Source: Dinoroseobacter sp039192165 (lineage in GTDB: Bacteria > Pseudomonadota > Alphaproteobacteria > Rhodobacterales > Rhodobacteraceae). Taken from it: 64,000 nt of DNA. The DNA is taken from NCBI GenBank assembly GCA_039192165.1, contig JBCCXD010000003.1, forward strand, positions 124,001 through 188,000, read 5' to 3'. Both the position numbers and the translations under genes were made by a program. The notes under the pieces are model-generated. The model worked only from the letters and a program-made list of their open reading frames with translations. It was not told where the DNA came from and did no database searches. This document shows positions 16,660-25,109 of this stretch, piece after piece (position 1 is the first letter of the stretch; every line of letters starts with the position of its first letter).

Positions 16660-18099
16660 ATGTTCGACTACCGCGCCATCGCCTTGCGCAAGCTGGCCAC
16701 AATCGCGCCGCGCTACCTGCCTTTCGCAGATGTCGCGACCGCTGAAGTCCCGCTGTCGAGGCTGATGCGCCTTTCGCTCTTCCAGGTTACCGTCGGAATG
16801 GCGCTTGTTTTGCTTGTCGGGACCCTAAATCGTGTCATGATCGTGGAACTTTCTGTGCCCGCGACCCTTGTTGCAGGCATGTTGGCGCTGCCGCTGATCT
16901 TTGCGCCTTTACGCACCTTAATTGGGTTCAAGTCAGATACGCACCGTTCCGCCCTCGGATGGCGAAGGGTCCCTTACATCTGGAAAGGGACCATGTACCA
17001 GTTCGGCGGATTTGCGGTAATGCCGTTCGCTTTGCTGGTGCTGTCAGGTTATGGAGAAGCCGTCGACGCCCCGCGCTGGGTCGGTCTGTCATCAGCGGCC
17101 CTTGCGTTTTTACTTGTTGGCGCGGGCCTCCACATCGTCCAGACAGTCGGTCTCGCGCTGGCGACGGACCTTGTGAAGAAAGAAGATCATCCCAAGGTCG
17201 TGGGCCTGATGTACGTGATGCTGCTTTTTGGCATGGTCGTGAGTGCCTTGATTTACGGGGCGCTCCTGACCGATTACACACCGGGCCGGCTTATCCAGGT
17301 CATTCAGGGCTCAGCTGTCGTGACCGTTGGTCTGAATCTGTTGGCCCTTTGGAAGCAAGAGTCTCGCAGCCGCGAGCGCGCGAGGGCGATGGAGATCGCG
17401 CCCCGTGTCCGTTTTCGCGATGCGTGGAGCGACCTGATCTCCCAACCCGGCACCTTGCGGCTTCTGTTTGTCATTGGACTAGGGACTTTCGGCTTTGGCA
17501 TGGCAGATGTTCTGCTGGAGCCATATGGCGGACAAGCGCTGGGTTTCACTGTCGCTGAGACCACAAGACTTACAGCCATACTGGCGGGTGGCACGCTGCT
17601 CGGGTTCGGGATCGCATCGCGTGTTTTAACGGTCGGCGGATCGCCCGTACGGCTCGCGGCCTTTGGCGCCATCATCGGAATCCCGGGTTTCATCGCCGTC
17701 ATTGTCTCATCCGGATTTATTGGCCCTTCACTATTCGTGGTCGGCACCCTTGCGACGGGCGTTGGTGCCGGGCTCTTTGGCCATGGAACCCTGACCGCAA
17801 CGATCCGAAATGCCCCAAAGGACCAGATCGGTTTGTCGCTTGGCGCCTGGGGCGCCGTGCAAGCGACCTGCGCAGGGATTGGTGTGGCCCTGGCGGGAAT
17901 TGTCCGCGATGTGCTTGTCGGACTCCCGGTCTTTTCGGGACTTCAGACGCACACACCCTATAATGTTGTGTTCACGATTGAGATCGTGTTCCTAGCTCTG
18001 GCCATACTTGTGGCCATTCCGCTCGCCGCGCGGCTCAGCCAGACCGGGGCTGTTCGTGCAGCAGGCGCCGCACAACCCAACTCGTTGGAGGCTCCATGA
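16660..18099 (+). CDS. pucC: PucC, LH2 assembly protein (BCD/MFS-type)
   Basis: 479-residue membrane protein with about 12 hydrophobic segments, a member of the PucC/LhaA family related to major facilitator transporters. It is needed for LH2 assembly, perhaps by delivering bacteriochlorophyll. Typical segments are VPLSRLMRLSLFQVTVGM near the N-terminus, LIGFKSDTHRSALGWRRVPY in the first loop, and GHGTLTATIRNAP late in the protein. I chose the ATG at 16660 (MFDYRAIALRK); a GTG at 16639 is also possible but overlaps the only AGGAG. Its stop overlaps the start of the repeat-protein gene by ATGA. Confidence 0.94.
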   Translation: MFDYRAIALRKLATIAPRYLPFADVATAEVPLSRLMRLSLFQVTVGMALVLLVGTLNRVMIVELSVPATLVAGMLALPLIFAPLRTLIGFKSDTHRSALGWRRVPYIWKGTMYQFGGFAVMPFALLVLSGYGEAVDAPRWVGLSSAALAFLLVGAGLHIVQTVGLALATDLVKKEDHPKVVGLMYVMLLFGMVVSALIYGALLTDYTPGRLIQVIQGSAVVTVGLNLLALWKQESRSRERARAMEIAPRVRFRDAWSDLISQPGTLRLLFVIGLGTFGFGMADVLLEPYGGQALGFTVAETTRLTAILAGGTLLGFGIASRVLTVGGSPVRLAAFGAIIGIPGFIAVIVSSGFIGPSLFVVGTLATGVGAGLFGHGTLTATIRNAPKDQIGLSLGAWGAVQATCAGIGVALAGIVRDVLVGLPVFSGLQTHTPYNVVFTIEIVFLALAILVAIPLAARLSQTGAVRAAGAAQPNSLEAP

Positions 18100-19193
18100 C
18101 ACAAGTTATAACCCGGTATTTCGACAGTGCAGACAAAGCGCTCGCGGTCCGTTTTGAGCTTGTGGAGCGACGACGATTTCCGCTGAAAATTCTGCGCTAC
18201 TACGACTCTGCCGACGGATTGGCGGAGACCCTTGTTAAGGCGGATGTCGCAAAGGCCACGGCTAAGGAATACGAAAAGCGCGTTGCGAAAGGCGGCGCCG
18301 TCCTGATGGTGCGCGCGGGCTACAGGCCGCTGGCCGTTGCCAAAACCACGCGCGAAGTCATGAGTGAAATGGGCGCGGCTGAGCTTGGCAAATTCTCGGA
18401 AGAGGAATTCGTCCCCTATGACGAGAACCCGAAATCGAGTGTCTTGCAGCACCACCCGCACATGCTGTTTCGGAACCGGGATCCTTCGGATACCGATTTT
18501 CGTATGGCTGACTGGCCAATCCCTCTAATCAGTCGCCGCAAGCCAACCACGGTGTCCGTGATCGAACCTCATGGTCGGATGGCAAGCTGGCCCATAGGTC
18601 TCTTGGTGCCTGGCCGTATTCGGTATGGTCGCTTCCCTTTTGACCATCTTATCCCGGGTCACAAGCACCAAGCAGGGAAACCAATTGCTCACTTGCTGCC
18701 GGGTAGCAAACGCTATGGCGCCTTTCCATTTGGCTTGCTTGTTCCTGGTGGCAAACGGTACGGGGCGTTTCCATTCGGCTTGCTCGTTCCGGGCCAAAAA
18801 TATCAAGCGAAATTCCCGTTTGGACATCTGGTTCCTGGCGGCATGCGGATGGCAAACTGGCCCTTCCCGTTACTCATGAACGGCAAGCAGGGCACAAACT
18901 CTCTTGTGCCGGGCCAAAAATATCAGGCGAAATTTCCGTTCGACCACCTCGTTCCCGGCCACAAATACATGGCCAATATACCCATCGGGCACAGGGTTTC
19001 GCACAACCGCAGGTACGGGCGCTTCCCGTTTGGTCTGCTGGTTCCTGGGCAAAAGTTCATGGCGAAATTTCCGTTCGGCCATATCGTGCCGGGTCATAAG
19101 CACTACGCCAAGTTCCCCTTTGACCATATCGTTCCTGGCCACAAATACATGGCGAATTGGATCTTGCCGCATACCAAAGCTAAAGCCAGCTAG
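18096..19193 (+). CDS. Unknown 365-residue repeat protein translationally coupled to pucC
   Basis: I do not recognise this protein. The ATG overlaps the pucC stop (ATGA), so it is the fourth gene of the puc operon and ends before a clear terminator. Residues 1-100 look like a small alpha/beta domain (FDSADKALAVRFELVERRRF, KGGAVLMVRAGYRPLAVAK), perhaps related to stress-protein 17M/YflT-like domains, a weak guess. Residues 131-360 are tandem 15-residue units with consensus F/W-P-F-G/D-H/L-L/I-V-P-G-x-K-Y-x-A-K. The Pro recurs at 141, 166, 181, 196, 211, 226, 241, 256, 281, 296, 311, 326 and 341: strict 15-residue steps with two 25-residue steps. There is no signal peptide or membrane segment; the repeats are rich in Lys, Arg, His and Phe/Trp. 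The position matches pucD/pucE of Rhodobacter capsulatus, where PucE is an LH2 gamma subunit, but homology was not shown. A role in LH2 assembly, stabilisation or membrane packing is inference. Confidence 0.85.
   Translation: MTQVITRYFDSADKALAVRFELVERRRFPLKILRYYDSADGLAETLVKADVAKATAKEYEKRVAKGGAVLMVRAGYRPLAVAKTTREVMSEMGAAELGKFSEEEFVPYDENPKSSVLQHHPHMLFRNRDPSDTDFRMADWPIPLISRRKPTTVSVIEPHGRMASWPIGLLVPGRIRYGRFPFDHLIPGHKHQAGKPIAHLLPGSKRYGAFPFGLLVPGGKRYGAFPFGLLVPGQKYQAKFPFGHLVPGGMRMANWPFPLLMNGKQGTNSLVPGQKYQAKFPFDHLVPGHKYMANIPIGHRVSHNRRYGRFPFGLLVPGQKFMAKFPFGHIVPGHKHYAKFPFDHIVPGHKYMANWILPHTKAKAS
18486..19172 (+). repeat. 45-base in-frame tandem repeat array (about 14 units)
   Basis: These are coding repeats inside the gene at 18096. 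Most units are exactly 45 bases. Two sub-types are mixed: RYGxFPFGLLVPG and xAKFPFG/DHL/IVPG. Synonymous codons differ between neighbouring units, so the array is kept at protein level rather than being a recent slippage product. Two irregular spacers add 10 codons, near residues 147-156 and 263-272. Confidence 0.9.
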
Positions 19194-19246
19194 CGCGAAG
19201 GTGCTGGGTACACCAACCCACACTGTTCGAAGCTCTATCCCAGAAA

Positions 19247-19285
19247 AAAGCGGCGTCCGCCTCAGGCGTGACGCCGCTTTCTTTT
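19247..19285. terminator. Strong terminator closing the puc operon (probably bidirectional)
   Basis: AAAGCGGCGTC (19247-19257) pairs with GACGCCGCTTT (19270-19280) over a 12-base loop, followed by CTTTT. The A-run on the left arm gives a U tract on the other strand, so it can also end the convergent hemY transcript. Confidence 0.9.
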
Positions 19286-19301
19286 GACCGCAAGAGGTCC
19301 G

Positions 19302-20810
19302 TCAGCCGACAGAAGCCTTTTGCTGCTCTGTGCTGGTCTCGGTCTTTGTATCCTGCTCAGGCTCGGGGCTGATATCGACGACATTGCTGTCTGTCGTCGT
19401 GTCGATGTCGACGCCGGCATCTTCCTTGTCTTCCAGCAAGCCCACAATCAGCGGCAGCATTTCTGCTTTGCCGGATGCGCCATTCGTTTCTTCCGGCGGC
19501 TCAATCCAGGCAAGGCTGTCAAACGCATCGCAGTTTCCGCAGATTGGAACCCAGGAACTGTAGATCATATTACAGTTTTCGCAGACCCATTGCGGCCCGC
19601 GCGAGGCTGTTACGGCTTTGGCCAGCCAGCCACGGACAACAGCGTCGCTTGCGCCCTCTCCCCGCTCAATCGCTGCCATTATCGTCAACGATCGCGTATT
19701 GGGCGCGGTTTCGTAAAGATCCCCGAGCGCTCGGCGTGCAGCCGGAAAATCCTCCGCCGAGATAAAGAGTTCGGCCATCACCAGCTTGGACTCCAGATGA
19801 TCCGGATTTGGTTTGACGAGCGCTTCGAAACGCTTGATCCGCGCAGTGTGGCTCTCGTTCGGTTCGATGCCGGCGTAAGCCGAAGCGAGTTCGGGATGCG
19901 GCGATTCCGTCCAGGCGCGTTTGAGTGTTTTGGTAGCCACGCGTGTTTGACCGGCTGTCGTGTCAATTCGCGCACTCAGCGCAGCGGCAGGCACGAAGCC
20001 AGGCGCGAGCTTCACAGCATCATGCGCCAGCGCCGAGGCTTTCTCGCTATCTCCGAGAGCCAAGTGCTCCTCTGCGTCGCAGTAGGCCAGAACGGCGTCC
20101 CGCCGCTTATGAACATCCCGTGGAAGCGTTCCGGACTTAAGCTTGGCGGCAAGTGTTTTGCGGGCGCCCGACCAGTCTTCCGCACCAGCCTGAAGCCGCA
20201 AAAGCGTGTCTTGCATTTCGGAGTTTCGCGGTTTGAGAGCGAAGGCCTTTTGGGCAAGCGCATAAGCCGTTTCGGTATCGCCTTCCTTTAGCTTCTGCGA
20301 CAGAAGACCCCGTACCGCTACAAACTTAGTGCGATCATCGGACAGCATCGTCTTGTAGACATCGGTTGCTTTAGCCGTGTCTCCTGATGCTTCGGCGGCC
20401 TGGGCGATCAGCAAGTTCGTCAGGTCGGGGCGATGCAGGTATCGTTCGGCGCGCATCGCCTTGGACATCGCGCTCCGCGGATCTCCTGCTGCGAGCGCAG
20501 TCATCCCTTGCGCCATAGCCTCGAACCCTTTGCGCTCTCGGTTGCGGGTGAAATATCGCGAAATCGCGGTCTCGTCCCCGTTCAGGAATTTCAGGCATGC
20601 CAGCAGCAAGCCGGCGAGTTTGAAGAGCAGCCAGGCCGATCCCAACAGGACCAGCATCAGAACCACAGCTGCAAGCGGCGTCAGGGAGAACTCGACACCT
20701 GCTGCTGTGATCCGAATGGTTTCCCCGGTCTGCGACAGGAAAGTGGCTCCAAAGGTAAGCGCGGCCACAAGGCAGACAAACAGGAGAATTTTAGCAAGTG
20801 ACCAAAGCAT
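19302..20810 (-). CDS. hemY: HemY-domain TPR membrane protein with C-terminal rubredoxin-like zinc ribbon
   Basis: 502-residue inner-membrane protein. Two hydrophobic helices form the HemY N-terminal domain (about residues 1-65), followed by TPR-like helices to about residue 400. The name comes from its genetic link to hemCD; its function in heme synthesis is not settled, and it is not the protoporphyrinogen oxidase also called HemY. Residues 408-435 carry C410-x2-C413 and C424-x2-C427, resembling the rubredoxin-like domain at the end of the E. coli LapB TPR protein. The acidic, Thr/Glu-rich tail looks disordered. Last gene after hemD and mic60, 10 bases from mic60. Confidence 0.85.
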   Translation of the reverse strand: MLWSLAKILLFVCLVAALTFGATFLSQTGETIRITAAGVEFSLTPLAAVVLMLVLLGSAWLLFKLAGLLLACLKFLNGDETAISRYFTRNRERKGFEAMAQGMTALAAGDPRSAMSKAMRAERYLHRPDLTNLLIAQAAEASGDTAKATDVYKTMLSDDRTKFVAVRGLLSQKLKEGDTETAYALAQKAFALKPRNSEMQDTLLRLQAGAEDWSGARKTLAAKLKSGTLPRDVHKRRDAVLAYCDAEEHLALGDSEKASALAHDAVKLAPGFVPAAALSARIDTTAGQTRVATKTLKRAWTESPHPELASAYAGIEPNESHTARIKRFEALVKPNPDHLESKLVMAELFISAEDFPAARRALGDLYETAPNTRSLTIMAAIERGEGASDAVVRGWLAKAVTASRGPQWVCENCNMIYSSWVPICGNCDAFDSLAWIEPPEETNGASGKAEMLPLIVGLLEDKEDAGVDIDTTTDSNVVDISPEPEQDTKTETSTEQQKASVG

Positions 20811-20820
20811 CGGCGCGCCC

Positions 20821-22230
20821 TCAGTTTGACATTAATTCAGCGGCCAGCGCGTCGCGGGCTGCGACAGCATCCTCGCGCGCCTGTGCATTCGCAATCCAGT
20901 CGGCCATGGCGGCCTGACCTTCCGGGGGAAGTGCCGCAACCTCGTTGAGTGCGTCTGAAAAACGCGCGCCGGTGACCGCTTCCTGAGCCCGCGCAAGGAT
21001 TGCGTCCGGATCATCGCCTTCGCGCGCTTCGAGGGACCGCGCCCCGACCTGCGCTTGCAGGAACGCCATGATCCGATCGCCAGGTGCATCGCCGACCGTC
21101 ACTTTCAAAGAGTCCGACAGTCCCGCACGGGCCGCCGCCGGAAAGCTGTTCTGAAGTTCCAGTACAGTCAGGACTCCAGCGTCCGAAACAGCGGTGAGCG
21201 CTTCGGGAGCATCGCCCGTAAGCGCGGCAAGGGCCGGTGCCAGAGGTGTTCCGCTTTCAAGCGCCGACGTCAGATTTGCAAGCGCGGCTCGGTTCGTCGC
21301 CTCGTCCACAGCGGCTTGGGTTTCCGCCTGCAGGGCTCCGGCGCGGGCCCGCACTTCTTCCATTTCTTCCCGGGCAGCTTCGGCCATTTCTTGAAGCTCC
21401 GACTGCATTTGCGCGTTTTCAGCTTGCTGGGCTTCCAGTTCGGCCTGAAGAGCCGCTACTGCGGCAGTGTTCGCGCCACCACCGGAGCTGGTGGGAATTT
21501 CCGCAATTGCCTCGATTTGGTCCGTGACCGTCTTAAGCTCGCCGCCTATTCCTTCGAGAAGACTGCCTTGCGCAAGAATTTCAGACTGGACCGTGTCTAT
21601 TTCGCTCTGAAGTGAATTGATAAGCCCTTCTGCAGCCGAAAGCCCGTCTGCAAGCGGGCCAACGCGGGGGTCTTCGCCGCCAGCTGAAAGGTCTTCGCGT
21701 AACGCTGCAATCTCTGTTTGCAGGGCCTCAATCTGAGCCCGTTCTTCGGCAAAGGCGTCGTCGCCTGCTCCCCCAATAAAACCTTGCGCAACCAGAAAGT
21801 AGCAGACGATGAAACCCAGACCCGCAGCAATCACACCGCCAAGGAAGGTCCCGAAGAACCCGCTGCTTTTCGTCTCCTGCGGGGTGGGGTGGGCAGAGGT
21901 TTCGGGTGGCTCGGACTCACGCTCAGGCTCCGAAGACTGGTCATCCTCGGTGACATCCTCACTCAGGTCGCTGTTGCTCTCGGTAGATATCTCTTCTGCG
22001 GCCTCTTCCGAGGTATCCTCGATCTTGTGTGCCTCTTCGTCCGAGACCGCGTCTTCGTCCGGGACCACCTCGGCGTCTTCGATTGCATCTTCGGCCAGCT
22101 TGGTATCTTCGTCTGCCGGAGGACTTTCTGCCGCCTCATCGAGTTCGTCAGATTTGGGGTCGGGCGCTTCTGCCTCAGTCTCCAAACCCTCGGGTGTTTC
22201 AGTTTCGTCTTTGGGCTTTGGATCTGACAC
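20821..22230 (-). CDS. mic60: Mic60/mitofilin family protein
   Basis: 469-residue inner-membrane protein (COG4223 type). Residues 1-120 are an acidic, low-complexity Glu/Asp/Ser-rich stretch; one membrane helix lies at about 125-150 (GTFLGGVIAAGLGFIVCYFL); then comes a long coiled coil (about 160-330, with EELRE-like heptads of Glu, Ala and Gln) and a helical C-terminal domain with the mitofilin-like region GARFSDALNEVAALPPEGQA. Alphaproteobacterial Mic60 is the relative of the mitochondrial cristae-junction protein and helps form intracytoplasmic membranes in phototrophs. The hemD-mic60-hemY order is conserved in this class. It lies about 1.6 kb from the end of the puc operon. Confidence 0.85.
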   Translation of the reverse strand: MSDPKPKDETETPEGLETEAEAPDPKSDELDEAAESPPADEDTKLAEDAIEDAEVVPDEDAVSDEEAHKIEDTSEEAAEEISTESNSDLSEDVTEDDQSSEPERESEPPETSAHPTPQETKSSGFFGTFLGGVIAAGLGFIVCYFLVAQGFIGGAGDDAFAEERAQIEALQTEIAALREDLSAGGEDPRVGPLADGLSAAEGLINSLQSEIDTVQSEILAQGSLLEGIGGELKTVTDQIEAIAEIPTSSGGGANTAAVAALQAELEAQQAENAQMQSELQEMAEAAREEMEEVRARAGALQAETQAAVDEATNRAALANLTSALESGTPLAPALAALTGDAPEALTAVSDAGVLTVLELQNSFPAAARAGLSDSLKVTVGDAPGDRIMAFLQAQVGARSLEAREGDDPDAILARAQEAVTGARFSDALNEVAALPPEGQAAMADWIANAQAREDAVAARDALAAELMSN

Positions 22231-22298
22231 TGAGGCAATCCCTGTAACAAAAGTCGGAGCCGCGCGAATCCTCCACGGTAAAACGCGCCAGACACATG

Positions 22299-23024
22299 CT
22301 ACCCAGACACCCCCCTTGTCTCAAGGCGAATGGACTCCAGACGATTTCTGAGCGCAACCAGAAGAGCTGAGGCCTTAGGCGCATTGCTGATTGAAATGCT
22401 TGCATAGTCCCCATCGGATACCGCTTCGGCGACAGTTGCGCTGAGGCAGATCATATGCGCAGCAGGAGCCGCGGGCTGAGCATTGCTGAAGAGGATCGCC
22501 GTTCTCGGCGAAAATAGCGGCACAAGGCAGGTTCGTTTCGTATCAAGAATCTTCCTGGCCTCTGGGCTGAGCCCGCGTTCAAGCTGGTCGTAAAGAACAA
22601 TTTCGCGACAGGTATGGCCGGCCAGGCGGAGCTGTTTGGCCACATCGCCTCGAGAGTGGAAGCCGCGCACATGCGCGAAATCTCCGGAGGATCTCATCGC
22701 CAATTCTACCAGGTCCTCAGCAGATCCATTTGCGCTTTGGGCCGCAAATCCGGCGGTTCGGGCAGCTTCGGCGGTCCTGTCGCCCACGCAAAGCGCTGTT
22801 TGTCCGGCGTACCCACCCTTGTGCGCGACCAGTGCCGCGACGCCATTTTCGGAGGTAAAGAGCAGGGTCTCTTCTGGTCTTGGACCCGCACGCAACGGAA
22901 GCACTTTAATTTCCAACAGCGGTGAAACAACTGGCTCGGTCCCATCTGGCAGCTCTGTTGCGAACCGTTCGGACTGCGCTTTTGCGCGGGTCAGGATCAC
23001 AGGGACACGGTGTTGTGCGGACAT
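22299..23024 (-). CDS. hemD: Uroporphyrinogen-III synthase (HemD)
   Basis: 241-residue enzyme that closes and rearranges hydroxymethylbilane to uroporphyrinogen III, the common precursor of heme, bacteriochlorophyll and cobalamin. The family is weakly conserved; visible landmarks are ILTRAKAQSERFATELP at the N-terminus, LLFTSENGV, ALCVGDRTAEAAR, VLYDQ and LFSPRTA. The frame is open back to 23435, but that part lies opposite tsaD; the ATG at 23024 gives normal length and leaves a 45-base divergent promoter region. It heads the hemD-mic60-hemY operon and provides a link between tetrapyrrole supply and the antenna genes. Confidence 0.88.
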   Translation of the reverse strand: MSAQHRVPVILTRAKAQSERFATELPDGTEPVVSPLLEIKVLPLRAGPRPEETLLFTSENGVAALVAHKGGYAGQTALCVGDRTAEAARTAGFAAQSANGSAEDLVELAMRSSGDFAHVRGFHSRGDVAKQLRLAGHTCREIVLYDQLERGLSPEARKILDTKRTCLVPLFSPRTAILFSNAQPAAPAAHMICLSATVAEAVSDGDYASISISNAPKASALLVALRNRLESIRLETRGVSG

Positions 23025-23069
23025 GTTCCCGGTGTTACCTCCGGTGCGATCACCACGCAAGGCAAGGGC

Positions 23070-24152
23070 ATGGGCACTCCGCTGACCATACTGGGCATTG
23101 AAAGCAGCTGCGACGATACCGCCGCGGCCGTTTTGCGCGTGGACGGTGATGCGGCTGATGTGACCTCGTCTGTTGTGTTTGGTCAGGCCGAAATTCACCA
23201 GGCCTTTGGGGGTGTCGTGCCGGAGCTTGCAGCGCGCGCTCATACCGAAAAGCTTGATGTGGCGGTGCAGCAGGCGCTGTCGCAAGCGGATCTCGACCTC
23301 AAAGATCTCGACCTTGTCGCGGTTACCGCAGGACCGGGTTTGATCGGAGGCGTGCTTGCCGGCGTGATGTTCGCCAAGGGCGTGTCCGCCGCGCTTGGAA
23401 AACCGATAATCGGGGTAAACCATCTGGCCGGGCATGCACTGACCCCGCGTTTTACCAATAGCATGCGCTTTCCCTATCTCATGCTGCTCGTTTCAGGAGG
23501 CCATTGCCAGTTTCTCCGCGTCGACAGCGCAGAGGCGTTTATCCGGCTTGGAGGCACCATCGATGATGCCCCGGGGGAAGCGTTCGACAAAACTGCCAAA
23601 CTGCTCGGGCTTCCACAGCCCGGCGGTCCGGCAGTTCAGGCAGAAGCAAGCAAGGGCGATGCAAAGCGGTTCGCATTTCCGCGACCGCTGCTCGACCGTG
23701 CGGGGTGTGACATGTCGTTTTCTGGTCTCAAGACGGCTTTGCTCCGCGCGCGGGATGGTCTTGTCGTCGAGCAGGGCGGGCTGACCACGCAGGACCGCGC
23801 TGACCTGTGCGCCAGTTTTCAGGCTGCAGTGGTCGACGTTCTGGTCGAAAAATCCAAACGTGCCATCGAGGCCAGCCCGGGCATCACCGGTTTTGCGGTC
23901 GCCGGTGGGGTCGCAGCCAACACTGCCGTTCGCGAAGGTCTGTCAGATCTTAGCAGTACACTGGGCGTGGAGTTTGTCGCGCCACCACTGGCCTATTGCA
24001 CCGACAATGCCGCGATGATCGCCTGGGCCGGGGCCGAAGCGTTTCTCGCCGGGCGGGTATCGGATATGACGCTGGCCGCGCGCCCCCGCTGGCCATTGGA
24101 CCAGACCGCGCCGGCGCTTCTGGGGTCAGGCAAAAAAGGGGCCAAGGCGTGA
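23070..24152 (+). CDS. tsaD: tRNA N6-adenosine threonylcarbamoyltransferase (TsaD)
   Basis: 360-residue enzyme that transfers the threonylcarbamoyl group to A37 of ANN-decoding tRNAs, with TsaB and TsaE. N-terminal GIESSCDDTAAAV, the metal-binding pair in NHLAGH, the SGGHCQF phosphate-binding loop and GGVAANTAVR are all present. Start at 23070 (MGTPLTILG) preceded by AAGGG; the frame extends 20 codons further but without family similarity. The stop overlaps the gpsA start by GTGA. Confidence 0.95.
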   Translation: MGTPLTILGIESSCDDTAAAVLRVDGDAADVTSSVVFGQAEIHQAFGGVVPELAARAHTEKLDVAVQQALSQADLDLKDLDLVAVTAGPGLIGGVLAGVMFAKGVSAALGKPIIGVNHLAGHALTPRFTNSMRFPYLMLLVSGGHCQFLRVDSAEAFIRLGGTIDDAPGEAFDKTAKLLGLPQPGGPAVQAEASKGDAKRFAFPRPLLDRAGCDMSFSGLKTALLRARDGLVVEQGGLTTQDRADLCASFQAAVVDVLVEKSKRAIEASPGITGFAVAGGVAANTAVREGLSDLSSTLGVEFVAPPLAYCTDNAAMIAWAGAEAFLAGRVSDMTLAARPRWPLDQTAPALLGSGKKGAKA

Positions 24153-25108
24153 TCCGCGTGGATATTGCAGGGGCAGGGGCCTTCGGGACAGCGCTGGCAG
24201 TTGCCCTGGCGCGCGGCGGACGCGAAGTGACGCTGTGGGCTCGCGACGCCGAACAGGTTGCAACCATGCAGGAAAACCGGACAGCGCCGCGCTTGTCCGG
24301 CGTGGAAATTCCAAAGGACGTTGCCGTGACCGCGGATCCGCGTGCCTTGACCGGTGATGTCCGGCTGCTGGCGGTCCCGATGCAGGCCCTGAGCAGCCAT
24401 CTTTCTGCCGTTCCCGCAACGGAAGGCACTGTACTGGTGGCCTGTTGCAAGGGCATCGATCTTGCCTCGGGACAGGGTCCCACCGGGGTTATTAAAGCTG
24501 GAGCGTCCGGTACCATACCCGCGATTCTTACCGGTCCGAGCTTTGCGTCGGATATTGCGCGCGGGCTGCCCACGGCGTTGACGCTCGCATGCGCTGATCG
24601 CACTCGCGCGATCGGCGTGCAGCACGCGCTCGCAACCGATGCGCTTCGGGTCTATCGCTCGTCTGATACTATCGGGGCGGAACTGGGGGGAGCGCTCAAG
24701 AATGTCATCGCAATTGCTGCGGGATTGGTGATTGGCGCAGGTCTCGGAGAGTCGGCGCGGGCTGCGCTTCTGACACGCGGTTTTGTTGAAATGCAGCGCT
24801 TTGCAGAAAAGATGGGCGCCGATCCGGTCACGCTTCATGGGCTGTCCGGACTGGGCGATATGGTGCTGACGGCGACCTCAGGCCAGTCGCGAAATTTCGC
24901 CTTCGGGCACGCTCTTGGAGCCGGCGAGCGGATGACCGAAGGAACAACCGTCGAAGGCCGGGCCACTGCGCATGCCGTGGCGCGCATAGCGGCGGAGCGG
25001 GGCCTCGACATGCCGATCTGCACGATGGTATCGGCTGTGTTGGATCAGCGCCTTACGCTTCGCGAAGCGACCGAAACTCTGCTGGCCCGCGAATTACGAG
25101 AGGAATGA
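24149..25108 (+). CDS. gpsA: Glycerol-3-phosphate dehydrogenase [NAD(P)+] (GpsA)
   Basis: 319-residue cytoplasmic enzyme that reduces dihydroxyacetone phosphate to sn-glycerol-3-phosphate for phospholipid synthesis. It has the Rossmann motif GAGAFGTALA, the catalytic-lysine segments CCKGID and GALKNVIAIAAG, and GLSGLGDMVLTATS. GTG start inside the GTGA overlap with tsaD; the frame's upstream ATG lies deep in tsaD. Two-base gap to the YciI gene. Confidence 0.94.
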   Translation: MIRVDIAGAGAFGTALAVALARGGREVTLWARDAEQVATMQENRTAPRLSGVEIPKDVAVTADPRALTGDVRLLAVPMQALSSHLSAVPATEGTVLVACCKGIDLASGQGPTGVIKAGASGTIPAILTGPSFASDIARGLPTALTLACADRTRAIGVQHALATDALRVYRSSDTIGAELGGALKNVIAIAAGLVIGAGLGESARAALLTRGFVEMQRFAEKMGADPVTLHGLSGLGDMVLTATSGQSRNFAFGHALGAGERMTEGTTVEGRATAHAVARIAAERGLDMPICTMVSAVLDQRLTLREATETLLARELREE

Positions 25109-25109
25109 C

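Noticed and set aside
18486..19172. CRISPR-like regular repeat spacing
   Set aside because: The 45-base repeats are contiguous, in frame and coding; there are no unique spacers.
19284..20291. 335-codon open frame on the plus strand opposite hemY
   Set aside because: It mirrors the coding bias of hemY, contains no family motif and starts inside the terminator region.
23025..23435. N-terminal extension of hemD
   Set aside because: It lies opposite tsaD, shows no HemD similarity, and would remove the divergent promoter space.
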